From Bacteroidota bacterium (GTDB taxonomy: Bacteria; Bacteroidota; Bacteroidia; UBA4408), in assembly GCA_016721765.1 (NCBI GenBank), contig JADKHO010000001.1:918001-982000 (forward strand): a stretch of DNA of 64,000 bases. Direction: 5' to 3'. The number at the start of each line of letters is the position of its first letter. The stretch's first letter is position 1. Of the stretch, positions 1 to 8,709 are shown piece after piece. A model generated the notes under the pieces. That model saw nothing but the letters and a program-made list of their open reading frames with translations, searched no databases and was not told the DNA's origin. The position numbers and the translations under genes are program-made.

Positions 1-1081
1 CCAGTATTTTTTTTGCATCGGCCAGAACCGTATTCACGTAATTGCGCTGCGCATTTACTAGTTTTTCGATTTTGGGTTTTAGTTCAAAAAACTCATGCAC
101 ATCGCCTTTGGGTGTGGGACCCGAAATAATTAAAGGAGTTCGTGCATCATCAATCAATACACTGTCCACCTCATCCACGATGGCATAATTGTGAGGGCGT
201 TGCACTAAATCTTCGGGGTTGCGCGCCATATTATCGCGCAGATAATCAAAACCAAATTCGTTGTTTGTACCATAGGTAATATCGGCCAAATAAGCCTTTC
301 TGCGCTCTTCCGAATTGGGTTCATGTTTGTCAATACAGTCTACCGTCAAACCATGAAACTCAAACAAAGGGCCCATCCATTCCGAGTCACGTTTTGATAA
401 ATAATTGTTAACCGTAACAAGATGCAAACCCATACCACTTAGGGCATTCAGATAAACCGGTAAGGTCCCCACAAGGGTTTTTCCCTCTCCTGTTCCCATC
501 TCCGAAATTTTACCTTGGTGCAATACAATACCCCCTATCAACTGCACATCGTAATGTACCATGTCCCAGGTAACACGATTTCCGGCAGCAATCCAGGAGT
601 TAGAAAAAACAGCTTTATCGCCTTTAATTTCCACACTGTCGCGCGTGGCTGCCATGTCGCGGTCCATTTGTGTGGCTGTAACTTCAATAGCAGTATTTTC
701 CTTAAAGCGTTTCGCGGTTTCTTTCATAACGGCAAACGCTTCAGGCAAAACTTCATTTAGAGCTTCTTCAATTTTTGTAGTAACTGTTTTCTTTAACTGA
801 TCGATGGTGTCGTAGTTTTTTTCTTTCTCCGTCACATCCATATCCGGATTAGTGTCGATAGCAGCTCGCAGTGCATTAATTTGCTCATTTTCAGCTGCAA
901 TATGTTTTTGGATATGCGCTTTAAATTCAAGTGTCTTTGCGCGCAATCCATCGTGGCTCAGTTGGCTGATACTTTCGTAAGCTTTGTGAATTTTGTCTAC
1001 AATGGGTTGTAAATCACGTATGTCGCGTTCAGACTTGTTTCCAAACAATTTGGAAACCGATTTGGTAAGGAAATCTAACAT
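1..1081 (-). CDS. secA: Protein translocase ATPase SecA, N-terminal part (cut by window edge)
   Basis: SecA is the ATPase motor that drives preproteins through SecYEG. About 360 codons are visible, read leftward from an ATG at 1079-1081 (protein begins MLDFLTKSVSKLFGNKSERD) and staying open to base 1. The Walker A motif GTGEGKT is encoded around 474-500, and the Walker B/DEAD-like segment VDEVDSVLIDDARTPLI around 134-185, in the order and spacing expected of nucleotide-binding domain 1. Bacteroidota SecA proteins are long (about 1,100 residues), so roughly two thirds lies outside the window. The preprotein cross-linking domain would begin near the left edge. A TAnnTTTG promoter element lies about 113 bases upstream. 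Identification is confident because both motor motifs and the flanking sequence are typical. Confidence 0.96.
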   Translation of the reverse strand, partial: MLDFLTKSVSKLFGNKSERDIRDLQPIVDKIHKAYESISQLSHDGLRAKTLEFKAHIQKHIAAENEQINALRAAIDTNPDMDVTEKEKNYDTIDQLKKTVTTKIEEALNEVLPEAFAVMKETAKRFKENTAIEVTATQMDRDMAATRDSVEIKGDKAVFSNSWIAAGNRVTWDMVHYDVQLIGGIVLHQGKISEMGTGEGKTLVGTLPVYLNALSGMGLHLVTVNNYLSKRDSEWMGPLFEFHGLTVDCIDKHEPNSEERRKAYLADITYGTNNEFGFDYLRDNMARNPEDLVQRPHNYAIVDEVDSVLIDDARTPLIISGPTPKGDVHEFFELKPKIEKLVNAQRNYVNTVLADAKKIL

Positions 1082-1478
1082 GTTCTCTCTATATAAGTTT
1101 GAGGATTCTCTCCAATTATTAAGCCTTTGTCCTATTTGTCATGATTTTACAAAATAACAAGAAATGCTGTCATGCAAATCAAACAAAGGGCTGCAAAAGT
1201 AGGGTTATTTTGCTGGATTTGGAAATGGAAACCATGAGCACTTTTGACAAGGCTAAGGCATACAATACAAGTTGAAAATCATATTAAATTACAATTCACT
1301 GTAATTGCCGTTCGATGCTTATCACCAAACTCAAGATAGGGGCAGCAAATCCCTTCTGCTATCCTTAAACTAATTTAGTTTGCATTTTCTAAATTATAAC
1401 CGATTTCACCTACAACAGCCTTTCAACTATAAAGCATAACAGAATAGATTTTTATCTTGTCAAAAAATTTACTGATAC
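1082..1478. other. Divergent intergenic region, secA / methyltransferase
   Basis: This 397-base AT-rich gap separates the divergent secA and methyltransferase genes. It contains the candidate secA -7 element at 1194-1201. No convincing small gene, RNA or repeat was seen in the remainder, and no full-consensus promoter facing the methyltransferase. Confidence 0.5.
1194..1201 (-). promoter_or_regulatory. Candidate -7 element (TACTTTTG) for secA
   Basis: Read on the minus strand, these bases are TACTTTTG, a full match to the Bacteroidota -7 consensus TAnnTTTG. It faces secA and would give a leader of roughly 105 nucleotides. No clear TTTG -33 box is visible at the usual distance, so this is a moderate call. 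Confidence 0.45.
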
Positions 1479-2300
1479 ATGCCATCTCATTCCCGGTTTG
1501 ATGCTGCGGCTATAAACTACGATACCGATTTCACCTACTCCGAAATTGGCAAAATGCAGCGTGCTTGTGTTTATTCATTCCTTGAGAAAAACATTCTTAG
1601 CGACTCCCCATTATCTATTTTAGAAATTAATTGCGGCACCGGTGAAGATGCTGTTTGGTTTGCCAATAAAGGAAATCAGGTAATTGCTACAGATGGGTCA
1701 ACTAACATGATTGAAGTGTCAAGAAAAAAAATTCCAGCTCTAAACATGGGCTCCGTTTCTTTTGAACAAGCTGCTTTTTCAGAACTAAAATCAAAATACA
1801 AGCATAAAAAATTCGATTTCCTATTTTCCAATTTTGGAGGATTAAACTGTGTATCGGAATTGGAGCTAAAAAACTTATTGAATGATTTTTCCAACATGCT
1901 GAAGCCCCATGGTAAATTGGTGTTGGTCATCATGGGTAGAAAATGTTTGTGGGAGCGTTTCTACTTTTTGCTTAAAGGAAAAAACCAAAGTGCTTTTCGC
2001 CGAAGTTCTAAAACAGCTGTTCCGGCACAGATAGGGCAAGATGTTACGCAAGCTACCTATTATTATTCACCCACTGAAATCAAAAAAATGATTCCGAAAA
2101 ATATACATTTCAAAACTTGCAAACCTATTGGTATTTCAATCCCTCCCTCCTATTTAGAACCCTTTTTTAAATCCAAGAAAGTACTTTTAAAACTGCTTAA
2201 TGCAAAAGAAAAATTGCTTAGCCGCATATCCTTGCTTTCAGATTATGCAGATCACTACTTGATTTATTTCGAAAAAAAGGCTGAGAATAAATCGACATAA
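1479..2300 (+). CDS. Class I SAM-dependent methyltransferase
   Basis: 273 residues. A Rossmann-type SAM-binding motif I is visible near residues 48-60 (ILEINCGTGEDAVWFA, where LExxCGTG is the glycine-rich loop), followed by an acidic residue at the end of strand 2 (VIATDGS) and the motif 'FDFLFSNFGGLNCV' near residue 108. The N-terminal stretch FDAAAINYDTDFTYSEIG resembles methyltransferases that begin with a conserved FD-YD-F segment. The substrate cannot be told from sequence. The next gene, a B12-dependent radical SAM enzyme, starts 18 bases downstream, so the two are probably co-transcribed and may act on the same lipid or natural product; that link is inference. Confidence 0.8.
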   Translation: MPSHSRFDAAAINYDTDFTYSEIGKMQRACVYSFLEKNILSDSPLSILEINCGTGEDAVWFANKGNQVIATDGSTNMIEVSRKKIPALNMGSVSFEQAAFSELKSKYKHKKFDFLFSNFGGLNCVSELELKNLLNDFSNMLKPHGKLVLVIMGRKCLWERFYFLLKGKNQSAFRRSSKTAVPAQIGQDVTQATYYYSPTEIKKMIPKNIHFKTCKPIGISIPPSYLEPFFKSKKVLLKLLNAKEKLLSRISLLSDYADHYLIYFEKKAENKST

Positions 2301-2318
2301 GTCTATCTTTACCCCACC

Positions 2319-3725
2319 ATGTCAGTCAAAATTTTACTCACCCACGGATATTTTCTCAACGAAGATGAAAAGGAAAAGGAAATTATGAAACCTTATCCAC
2401 CACTGGGCATTTTATATCTGTCGGCATATCTTGAGCAGCATGGATTTGACAATTCCATTCACGATTCTACGTTTTCATCCTTCGAAAAACTTTGCACACA
2501 ACTGCTAACTGAAAAGCCCGATTTAATTGGTATTTACACCAATTTAATGACCAAATTAAATGTGCTAAAAATTATTTCGTTTGTAACAGCTCAATCCTCT
2601 TTAAATCACACAAAAATTGTTTTAGGCGGACCAGAAGTACGCAATCATGTAGACAATTTTTTGAACTACGGCGCAGCTATTATTGTGCTTGGCGAGGGCG
2701 AGGAAACGATGTTAGCATTGGCTCAAAATTATACATCGTTGAACAATAACAATATCCTGAATGAAATAAAAAGCATTGCTTTTAAAAACAAGCACGAAAA
2801 AATAATACATACAGAAGCGCGTAGTTTATTGAAGAATATTGATGAGCTATCTTTTCCCAACCGAAAAAAAATAAACCTACAATTATATTTTGATGCCTGG
2901 AAAAACAAACATGGGCAAAGTGCAATTTCTGTTTCCACCATGCGGGGCTGCCCCTACACCTGCAAATGGTGCAGTCGCGCGGTATACGGTCAAAGCTACC
3001 GCAGACGCAGCGCCAAGCTGGTAGCGGATGAAATAGAACACATTCAAAAAAATTATGAAGTGGATACACTTTGGTTTGTAGACGATGTATTTACTGTGAG
3101 TCATAAATGGCTGAAAGAGTTTCGGGATGAAATTGTAACACGAAAGATTAATCTTGCCTACGAATGCATTACACGCGCAGATCGCTTAAATGAGGAAAGC
3201 ATGCGCCTGCTTAAAGAGAGTGGTTGTTTCCGGGTGTGGATTGGAGCCGAAAGCGGTTCTCAAAAAATTATTGATGCCATGGACAGGCGTGTAAGTGTGG
3301 AGCAGGTGAGAGAAATGATTCAGCTTTCGAAAAAACACAAGATACAATCCGGTACATTTATCATGTTGGGTTACCCGGGCGAAACAGAGGCAGACATTGA
3401 AGAAACCATTCATCACCTAAAAGTTTCGGACCCTGATTTTTATACCATAACAATTGCTTATCCTATAAAAGGAACACCGCTTTATTCAGATGTAGAGGCT
3501 AAGTTTGTGGAGCAACTCGATTGGCAGAGCAGCACTGATAGAGACATTGATTTTAAACGAACTTATCGGCGAGCGTATTATGATTTTGCCTTACGCAGAT
3601 TGTATAATGAAGTAGCTTTTCATAAAGAAAAAGCAAACAAAGCTTATACTACCAAATTGCTTATGCACAAAGCAAAATCTTTAATTGCAAAAGGCGGAAT
3701 GCTGTGGCATAGAACTCTGAGCTAA
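2319..3725 (+). CDS. B12-binding domain radical SAM protein
   Basis: 468 residues. The N-terminal half has features of a cobalamin-binding Rossmann fold (ILLTHGYF at the start, PPLGILYLSAYLEQHGF near residue 27, IVLGGPEVRNH near residue 100, ILGEGE-type turn VLGEGEETM near 120). The radical SAM core starts near residue 205 with GCPYTCKWC, the CxxxCxxC motif that binds the 4Fe-4S cluster, followed by WFVDDVFTV and WIGAESGSQ, typical of the Elp3/MiaB-like SAM barrel. Enzymes of this architecture are methylases, cyclases or similar on varied substrates; none can be assigned here. It probably forms an operon with the methyltransferase 18 bases upstream. TATCTTTA at 2303-2310 is a near match to the -7 element and could be a weak internal promoter. 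Confidence 0.88.
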   Translation: MSVKILLTHGYFLNEDEKEKEIMKPYPPLGILYLSAYLEQHGFDNSIHDSTFSSFEKLCTQLLTEKPDLIGIYTNLMTKLNVLKIISFVTAQSSLNHTKIVLGGPEVRNHVDNFLNYGAAIIVLGEGEETMLALAQNYTSLNNNNILNEIKSIAFKNKHEKIIHTEARSLLKNIDELSFPNRKKINLQLYFDAWKNKHGQSAISVSTMRGCPYTCKWCSRAVYGQSYRRRSAKLVADEIEHIQKNYEVDTLWFVDDVFTVSHKWLKEFRDEIVTRKINLAYECITRADRLNEESMRLLKESGCFRVWIGAESGSQKIIDAMDRRVSVEQVREMIQLSKKHKIQSGTFIMLGYPGETEADIEETIHHLKVSDPDFYTITIAYPIKGTPLYSDVEAKFVEQLDWQSSTDRDIDFKRTYRRAYYDFALRRLYNEVAFHKEKANKAYTTKLLMHKAKSLIAKGGMLWHRTLS

Positions 3726-3785
3726 ATTATTAATTAATTTTTTGACTCCCTATTTTTTATTTTCTTTGTACACAACAACCCCATT

Positions 3786-4349
3786 TTGACCTACACCAAA
3801 CGACATATTATAGCCGAAGAAACCCTTGTTGAATTGTTGAAACAACAAAACACTAAGGCGTTTGGAATATTGTATGACAATTATTCTGCTGCATTGTATG
3901 GCATAATTTTACGCATTGTTACCACTCAAGAAATTGCAGAAGATGTTTTACAAGAAGCGTTTTTAAAAATCTGGAAAAACTTTTCTCAGTACGATTCCGG
4001 TAAAGGCAAACTATTTACCTGGATGGTAAATCTGACACGTAATTTGGCTATTGACAAAGTTCGGTCAAAAGATTTTTCCAACAACACAAAAAACCAAGCC
4101 ATTGATCCTATCGTAAGTTTTGTTGATTTCAAATCCAATACCAGTCAAAACCCCGACTTAATTGGTTTGAAAACTTTAGTAGAAGCGCTTGATCCCGAGC
4201 AAAAAAAATTAATTGACCTGCTATACTTTGGTGGATTTACCCAAGTAGAAGTGTCGGAGAAACTCGGCATTCCTTTGGGTACGGTAAAAACGCGGGCAAG
4301 AATGGCACTTTTGAATTTGAGAAAACATTTTGAATACACCACAAAATGA
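3786..4349 (+). CDS. ECF-type RNA polymerase sigma factor (sigma-70 family)
   Basis: 187 residues, the usual ECF length. Region 2 is seen at about residues 24-95 (AFGILYDNYSAALYG, then DVLQEAFLKIWKN, then FTWMVNLTRNLAIDKVR) and region 4 at about 130-184 (LDPEQKKLIDLLYFGGFT, then VSEKLGIPLGTVKTRARMAL, a helix-turn-helix). The start is TTG at 3786-3788; no ATG lies in frame upstream of the conserved region. The stop overlaps the start of the anti-sigma gene by four bases (ATGA), implying translational coupling. Such pairs in Bacteroidota control envelope or stress regulons; the target here is unknown. Confidence 0.92.
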   Translation: MTYTKRHIIAEETLVELLKQQNTKAFGILYDNYSAALYGIILRIVTTQEIAEDVLQEAFLKIWKNFSQYDSGKGKLFTWMVNLTRNLAIDKVRSKDFSNNTKNQAIDPIVSFVDFKSNTSQNPDLIGLKTLVEALDPEQKKLIDLLYFGGFTQVEVSEKLGIPLGTVKTRARMALLNLRKHFEYTTK

Positions 4350-5167
4350 ATGCACAGGAATATATAGAAACCGGCTTACTTGAACTCTATGTGATGGGGT
4401 CTCTTTCTAAGGAAGAGATGCTTGAAGTGGAAAGAAATGCCCAATCGAGTCCTGAAATCATGCAGGAATTTATTCGTGTGCAAAATACCTTGCTCAATTA
4501 CGCGGCTGCTTTTGAATTGGCACCAAGACCACAATTACGCGCAAATATTTTAGATCGCGTTGAAAAAGATGCACGTAATTCAACTTCTTCAAACAAGGAA
4601 AATTTGGTTCACCTTAATTCGCAAAAAAGCACATCCAATTACTACAAATTCATTGCTGCTGCTTGCATACCATTAATTTTAATTAGCGGCGTAGGAAACT
4701 ATACCTTTTGGAATAAATTAAAACGTGCAGAAAGTGAAATTTCGGTGTTGAATAGCAATAAGGAAGAGTTGGCTCAACAATTCAATACGGTTAAAAATTC
4801 GTATGAGCACACCTTAGGTGATGTTGCCGTATTTAGAAATACAGCGTTTAATACCATTGTTATGAAAGGCATACCTGCAATGGATTCTACGGCTTTAGCC
4901 AAAGTGTATTGGAATAAAAACACACAAGAAGTTTTTGTGGATATAAGTAATTTGCCAGTCCCTTCCGGGGATAAACAATATCAGTTGTGGGCACTCTTGG
5001 ATGGAAAGCCCGTTGATGCCGGTGTATTTGAAGTGGGCGCCACAGTTAATGGCTTACAGAAAATGAAATTGATTGCCGGAGCACAAGCTTTTGCTGTTAC
5101 ACTAGAGCCTCGCGGGGGTAGTGTATCTCCTACTCTTTCGGCCATGTACGTTATAGGTAACGTATAG
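4346..5167 (+). CDS. RskA-like anti-sigma factor
   Basis: 273 residues. The N-terminal cytoplasmic part (YIETGLLELYVMGSLSKEEM) resembles the zinc-less anti-sigma domain found before RskA. One membrane segment lies near residues 94-114 (FIAAACIPLILISGVGNYTF), followed by a short coiled coil (about 118-145). The periplasmic RskA domain covers about 165-272, with KVYWNKNTQEVFVDISNLP and QYQLWALLDGKPVDAGVF as hallmarks. It overlaps the ECF sigma gene by four bases, so it very likely sequesters that sigma factor at the inner membrane and releases it on an envelope signal. That role is family knowledge, not shown here. Confidence 0.9.
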   Translation: MNAQEYIETGLLELYVMGSLSKEEMLEVERNAQSSPEIMQEFIRVQNTLLNYAAAFELAPRPQLRANILDRVEKDARNSTSSNKENLVHLNSQKSTSNYYKFIAAACIPLILISGVGNYTFWNKLKRAESEISVLNSNKEELAQQFNTVKNSYEHTLGDVAVFRNTAFNTIVMKGIPAMDSTALAKVYWNKNTQEVFVDISNLPVPSGDKQYQLWALLDGKPVDAGVFEVGATVNGLQKMKLIAGAQAFAVTLEPRGGSVSPTLSAMYVIGNV

Positions 5168-5171
5168 GCAA

Positions 5172-5963
5172 TTACAAACTTCCTGTTCTTCCTCCATCCA
5201 CCGGAACATTTATTCCGTTAATATATGCAGCAGCCGGACTAGCTAAAAAAGCAACAGCATTGGCAATTTCAAAGGGTTCAGCATATCGGCCTGCCGGTAT
5301 TTCTGCTACCATTTCTCGTTTTAGGTCATCTAAACTTTTTCCTGTCTTTTCAGCTTTTGCTTTGTTGAGATTTACTAATCGTGCTGTATTGGTAGCACCC
5401 GGAAGCACATTGTTTACTGTTATTCCGAAAGCCCCAAGTTCAAGAGAAAGTGTTTTGGCCCAGTTGGCAACTGCTCCGCGAATGGTATTGGAAACACCTA
5501 AACCTTTGAGCGGTTGCTTTACCGAGGTTGAAATGATGTTTATGATACGTCCATAGTTCGCTACTTTCATGCCCTCAACCACCGCCTGAACTAAAATATG
5601 ATTGCAAACAAGATGGTTGTAAAACGTTTGAATAAACTCATCGGTTTTTGCTGTAACAATTGGTCCGCCTTGAGGGCCTCCGGTATTATTTACTAAAATA
5701 TGGGCTGTTTCTTTGCCAAGCGGAAAGCGCGACTCAATGGCTCTTTTTAAATCTAAGGGTTGTGAAAAATCCACACAAAGGTAATCGTGTGCTTGGCTGT
5801 TGCTTGCTTTCAATTCCAAAACCACTTCTTTTAAAGACGCTTCATTTCTAGCAATGAGTGTGATTGATGCCCCCATTTGCGCAAGCTCTAACGCTACTGC
5901 TTTCCCAATTCCTTGTGTGCTCCCGCAAACAATTGCTCTTTTTCCGATCAGATTTAAATCCAT
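5172..5963 (-). CDS. Atypical short-chain dehydrogenase/reductase (SDR)
   Basis: About 263 residues from ATG 5961-5963 (MDLNLIGKRAIVCGS). A longer reading from 5990 is possible, but a TAnnTTTG element overlaps that start, favouring 5963. The NAD(P)-binding motif GSTQGIGKA is near residue 15 and NNTGG near residue 92 (cf. NNAG). In the catalytic region the expected Tyr-xxx-Lys is replaced: counting back from the conserved AKTLSLEL helix, Tyr aligns with Ser and Lys with Arg (VSNTIRGAV). The active-site Ser in ISTSV remains. The C-terminal part (NNVLPGATNT, VAFLASPAAAYINGINVPVDGG) is normal. It is divergently placed next to 3-hydroxyanthranilate dioxygenase, so a role in tryptophan/kynurenine catabolism is plausible but unproven. 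Confidence 0.85.
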   Translation of the reverse strand: MDLNLIGKRAIVCGSTQGIGKAVALELAQMGASITLIARNEASLKEVVLELKASNSQAHDYLCVDFSQPLDLKRAIESRFPLGKETAHILVNNTGGPQGGPIVTAKTDEFIQTFYNHLVCNHILVQAVVEGMKVANYGRIINIISTSVKQPLKGLGVSNTIRGAVANWAKTLSLELGAFGITVNNVLPGATNTARLVNLNKAKAEKTGKSLDDLKREMVAEIPAGRYAEPFEIANAVAFLASPAAAYINGINVPVDGGRTGSL

Positions 5964-5987
5964 GTTATATTCCTTAATTTTGTCATT

Positions 5988-5995
5988 CAAACATA
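5988..5995 (-). promoter_or_regulatory. Candidate -7 element (TATGTTTG) for the SDR gene
   Basis: On the minus strand these bases read TATGTTTG, matching TAnnTTTG. Transcription would start near 5981, giving a leader of about 18 nucleotides before the ATG at 5963. The longer start at 5990 would lie inside the element, so this site helps choose the shorter start. Confidence 0.45.
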
Positions 5996-6039
5996 AAACA
6001 TTTTCTTTACCTAAGTAATTCTAATTTAAAAAATATCTC

Positions 6040-6567
6040 ATGGCAGTTTCACAACCTTTCAATTTGCAAAAATGGGTAGATGACAATCGACACCTATTAA
6101 AACCCCCTGTTGGCAACAAAATGGTGTATACCGGGAATAAAGATTTTATTGTGATGGTGGTTGGCGGCCCTAATTCCCGCAAGGATTACCACTTTGAAGA
6201 TGGAGAAGAATTATTTTACCAACTCGAAGGCGACATCACTATAAAAACAATTCAAGACGGTAAAAATGTGGATGTTCATATTAAGGAAGGTGAAATGTTT
6301 CTTCTGCCCCCTCACATTCCCCATTCCCCGCAACGTGGCGCAAATACTGTTGGATTAGTAATTGAGCGAAACAGAGATGAAAAGGAAATTGATTCCTGCC
6401 TTTGGTTTTGCGAAAACTGTGCAGAAAAATTGCATGAGGCAGAATTTCATTTGAAAGATATTGTGGTGCAGCTTCCAAAAGTTTTTGATGCCTTTTACAA
6501 CGATGTGAATTTAAGAACCTGCAAGAAATGCGGAACAGTGATGGAGCCTCCTGCAAAATTAGCTTAA
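6040..6567 (+). CDS. 3-hydroxyanthranilate 3,4-dioxygenase
   Basis: 175 residues, standard for the bacterial enzyme. It opens 3-hydroxyanthranilate to 2-amino-3-carboxymuconate semialdehyde (ACMS), a step of tryptophan breakdown or NAD synthesis from kynurenine. In this cupin the Fe(II) ligands are seen at His51, Glu57 and His95 (DYHFEDGEELFYQLEGD; PPHIPHSPQR), with substrate-binding Arg47 and Arg99, the same numbering as the characterised Cupriavidus enzyme. The C-terminal rubredoxin-like iron site is present (Cys124/127 in CENC and Cys161/164 in CKKC). The gene for the next pathway step follows 83 bases downstream on the same strand, supporting the call. Symbols haaO, nbaC and kynurenine names are all used for this family. 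Confidence 0.95.
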   Translation: MAVSQPFNLQKWVDDNRHLLKPPVGNKMVYTGNKDFIVMVVGGPNSRKDYHFEDGEELFYQLEGDITIKTIQDGKNVDVHIKEGEMFLLPPHIPHSPQRGANTVGLVIERNRDEKEIDSCLWFCENCAEKLHEAEFHLKDIVVQLPKVFDAFYNDVNLRTCKKCGTVMEPPAKLA

Positions 6568-6650
6568 TTGAGTTGCAATCGTAAAGTGACTTCATTGGCG
6601 TCTTTTAGCTTCTTTCTATCACTAACAAAAGTCCTCATAACTTAAATTAA

Positions 6651-7670
6651 ATGGCTGATTTCAGCATCGACATTCATACGCATATTTTACCCGAACACAT
6701 TCCGAATTGGAAGAAGAAGTTTGGTTATGGTGGCTTTATTCATCTCGAACACCATAAACCTTGCTGTGCGCGCATGATGCAAGATGATAAATTTTTTAGG
6801 GAAGTGGAAGATAATTGTTGGAGTGCTGAAAAAAGAATACAAGAATGCAATCATCATCATGTAAATGTGCAGGTATTAAGTACTGTTCCGGTGATGTTTA
6901 GTTATTGGGCAAAACCACAAGATTGCTTGGATGTATCTCAATTTTTAAACGATCACATTGCGGAGATTATTCAACGTTATCCAAAACGATTTATTGGATT
7001 GGGTACTATTCCGTTGCAGGCTCCGGATTTGGCGATTAAAGAATTAGAGCGTTGTAAAAAAATTGGTTTAGTAGGGGTTCAAATCGGTTCCCATGTGAAC
7101 GAATGGAACCTCAATGATCCAAATTTATTGCCCGTATTTCAAGCCTGTGAAGAATTAGGGATGGCTGTATTTGTGCATCCTTGGGAAATGATGGGACAAG
7201 AAAAAATGCAACGCTATTGGCTCCCTTGGCTGGTGGGTATGCCGGCTGAAACCTCGCTCGCGATTTGCTCGATGATATTTGGGGGCGTGTTTGAACGCTT
7301 GCCTAATTTACGCGTGGCATTTGCACATGGTGGCGGTTCGTTTCCTTCAACAATTGGAAGAATCGAACATGGTTTTGCATGCCGGCCTGACCTTGTAGCT
7401 ATTGATAACAATGTGAATCCAAGAAACTACATCGGTAAGTTTTTTATTGACTCGTTGGTTCATGAGCCTAAAATGTTAGAATTTATTGTTGACTTATTTG
7501 GCGCCAACAGAATTGCTTTGGGCTCTGACTATCCCTTTCCCCTTGGAGAAAACGAGCCCGGCAAATTAATTCGCGATATGAATTTTGATTCAACCACTAA
7601 AGAACTACTCTTGAGTGGTTCAGCGCTGGAATGGTTGAATTTAAAACGAGATTTATTTCTACCAGCCTAG
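6651..7670 (+). CDS. 2-amino-3-carboxymuconate-6-semialdehyde decarboxylase (ACMSD)
   Basis: 339 residues, an amidohydrolase-fold enzyme that decarboxylates ACMS to 2-aminomuconate semialdehyde, diverting it from spontaneous quinolinate formation. The metal-binding HxH is His9/His11 (DIHTHILPE); the third His is in VFVHPWEMMG near residue 174; the metal-binding Asp is in LGSDYPFPLGE near residue 291. FAHGGGSFP near residue 223 is also typical. The gene follows 3-hydroxyanthranilate dioxygenase and their products act in sequence, a strong context match. Its last 12 bases overlap the 3' end of the convergent deoxyhypusine-synthase-like gene. Confidence 0.95.
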   Translation: MADFSIDIHTHILPEHIPNWKKKFGYGGFIHLEHHKPCCARMMQDDKFFREVEDNCWSAEKRIQECNHHHVNVQVLSTVPVMFSYWAKPQDCLDVSQFLNDHIAEIIQRYPKRFIGLGTIPLQAPDLAIKELERCKKIGLVGVQIGSHVNEWNLNDPNLLPVFQACEELGMAVFVHPWEMMGQEKMQRYWLPWLVGMPAETSLAICSMIFGGVFERLPNLRVAFAHGGGSFPSTIGRIEHGFACRPDLVAIDNNVNPRNYIGKFFIDSLVHEPKMLEFIVDLFGANRIALGSDYPFPLGENEPGKLIRDMNFDSTTKELLLSGSALEWLNLKRDLFLPA

Positions 7671-8633
7671 TATCCATGCAAACATAAGTGGGGCAACTAT
7701 TGTTGCATCGCTTTCTACAATGAATTTTGGTGTATGTATATCCAGTTTTCCCCAAGTAATTTTTTCATTCGGTACAGCACCGGAATAAGAACCATAACTC
7801 GTGGTAGAGTCTGAAATCTGACAAAAATAGGCCCAAAATGGAACATCGTGCATTTCCATATCCTGATACAACATAGGCACAACACAAATTGGGAAATCAC
7901 CGGCAATTCCTCCTCCTATTTGAAAAAAGCCAATTCCTTTTCCAGCACAATTTTCGCGATACCAGCCGGCAAGCCAAGCCATATATTCAATTCCCGATTT
8001 CATGGTACTTGCATTCAGTTCCTTTTTAATAACGTAGGAAGCAAAAATATTTCCCATCGTAGAGTCTTCCCAACCGGGAACCACAATTGGAATGTTCTTT
8101 TTTGCTGCAGCCAGCATCCAGGAATCATTGGGGTCAATTTCATAATATTGTTCAAGCACTCCGCTAAGCAACATTTTATACATAAATTCATGTGGAAAGT
8201 AGCGCTCTCCCTTATCATCTGCATCTTTCCATATTTTATGAATGTGCTTCTGCAACCTTCTAAATGCTTCTTCTTCGGGAATGCAGGTATCGGTAACTCT
8301 ATTGTAATGGTTCTCCAATAAATCCCATTCTTCTTGAGGACTTAAATCGCGGTAGTTGGGAACGCGTTTATAGTGTGAGTGGGCAACCAAATTCATGATA
8401 TCCTCTTCCAAATTGGCACCTGTACAGGAAATAATATCCACTTTATTTTGCCGAATCATTTCTGCAAGCGATTTTCCCAACTCCGCGGTGCTCATGGCTC
8501 CCGCAAGGGTTATCATCATTTTTCCACCATCGGTCATGTGTGCTTCATACCCTTTTGCTGCATCCACTAATGCTGCCGAGTTAAAATGCAAATAATGCTT
8601 TTCAATAAATTGCGAAATTGGTCCTTTGTTCAT
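7659..8633 (-). CDS. Deoxyhypusine synthase family protein (bacterial; possible homospermidine synthase)
   Basis: About 324 residues from ATG 8631-8633 (MNKGPISQFIEKHYLHFNSA). A reading from 8675 is longer, but a -7 promoter element lies at 8648-8655, so 8633 is preferred. Family hallmarks are ITLAGAMSTAELGKSLAEMI, ISCTGANLEEDIMNLVAHSH, VVPGWEDSTMGN and IGGGIAGDFPICVVPM. The catalytic lysine of eukaryotic deoxyhypusine synthase (human Lys329 in SWGK) is retained in ITWGKL near the C-terminus. Bacteria lack eIF5A, so the homologue is expected to transfer the aminobutyl group to a small amine, as in homospermidine synthesis, or to another target; this is family-level inference. Its 3' end overlaps the ACMSD gene by 12 bases. 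Confidence 0.9.
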   Translation of the reverse strand: MNKGPISQFIEKHYLHFNSAALVDAAKGYEAHMTDGGKMMITLAGAMSTAELGKSLAEMIRQNKVDIISCTGANLEEDIMNLVAHSHYKRVPNYRDLSPQEEWDLLENHYNRVTDTCIPEEEAFRRLQKHIHKIWKDADDKGERYFPHEFMYKMLLSGVLEQYYEIDPNDSWMLAAAKKNIPIVVPGWEDSTMGNIFASYVIKKELNASTMKSGIEYMAWLAGWYRENCAGKGIGFFQIGGGIAGDFPICVVPMLYQDMEMHDVPFWAYFCQISDSTTSYGSYSGAVPNEKITWGKLDIHTPKFIVESDATIVAPLMFAWILGW

Positions 8634-8647
8634 GCTGTTTTTTTTTG

Positions 8648-8676
8648 CAAAAGTAAAATTTAAAACAAGAATCAAA
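8648..8676 (-). promoter_or_regulatory. Candidate Bacteroidota promoter for the deoxyhypusine-synthase-like gene
   Basis: On the minus strand TTTG (8673-8676) is followed by a 17-base spacer and TACTTTTG (8648-8655), matching the -33 TTTG and -7 TAnnTTTG elements. The predicted transcript would start about 7-8 bases before the ATG at 8633. Confidence 0.55.
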
Positions 8677-8709
8677 TTTTAAATAAATTTACCCAAAAAT
8701 ATACCCCAT

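Noticed and set aside
515..800. Plus-strand frames of about 80 codons near the left edge
   Set aside because: They are antisense to secA, whose motor motifs are clear on the minus strand.
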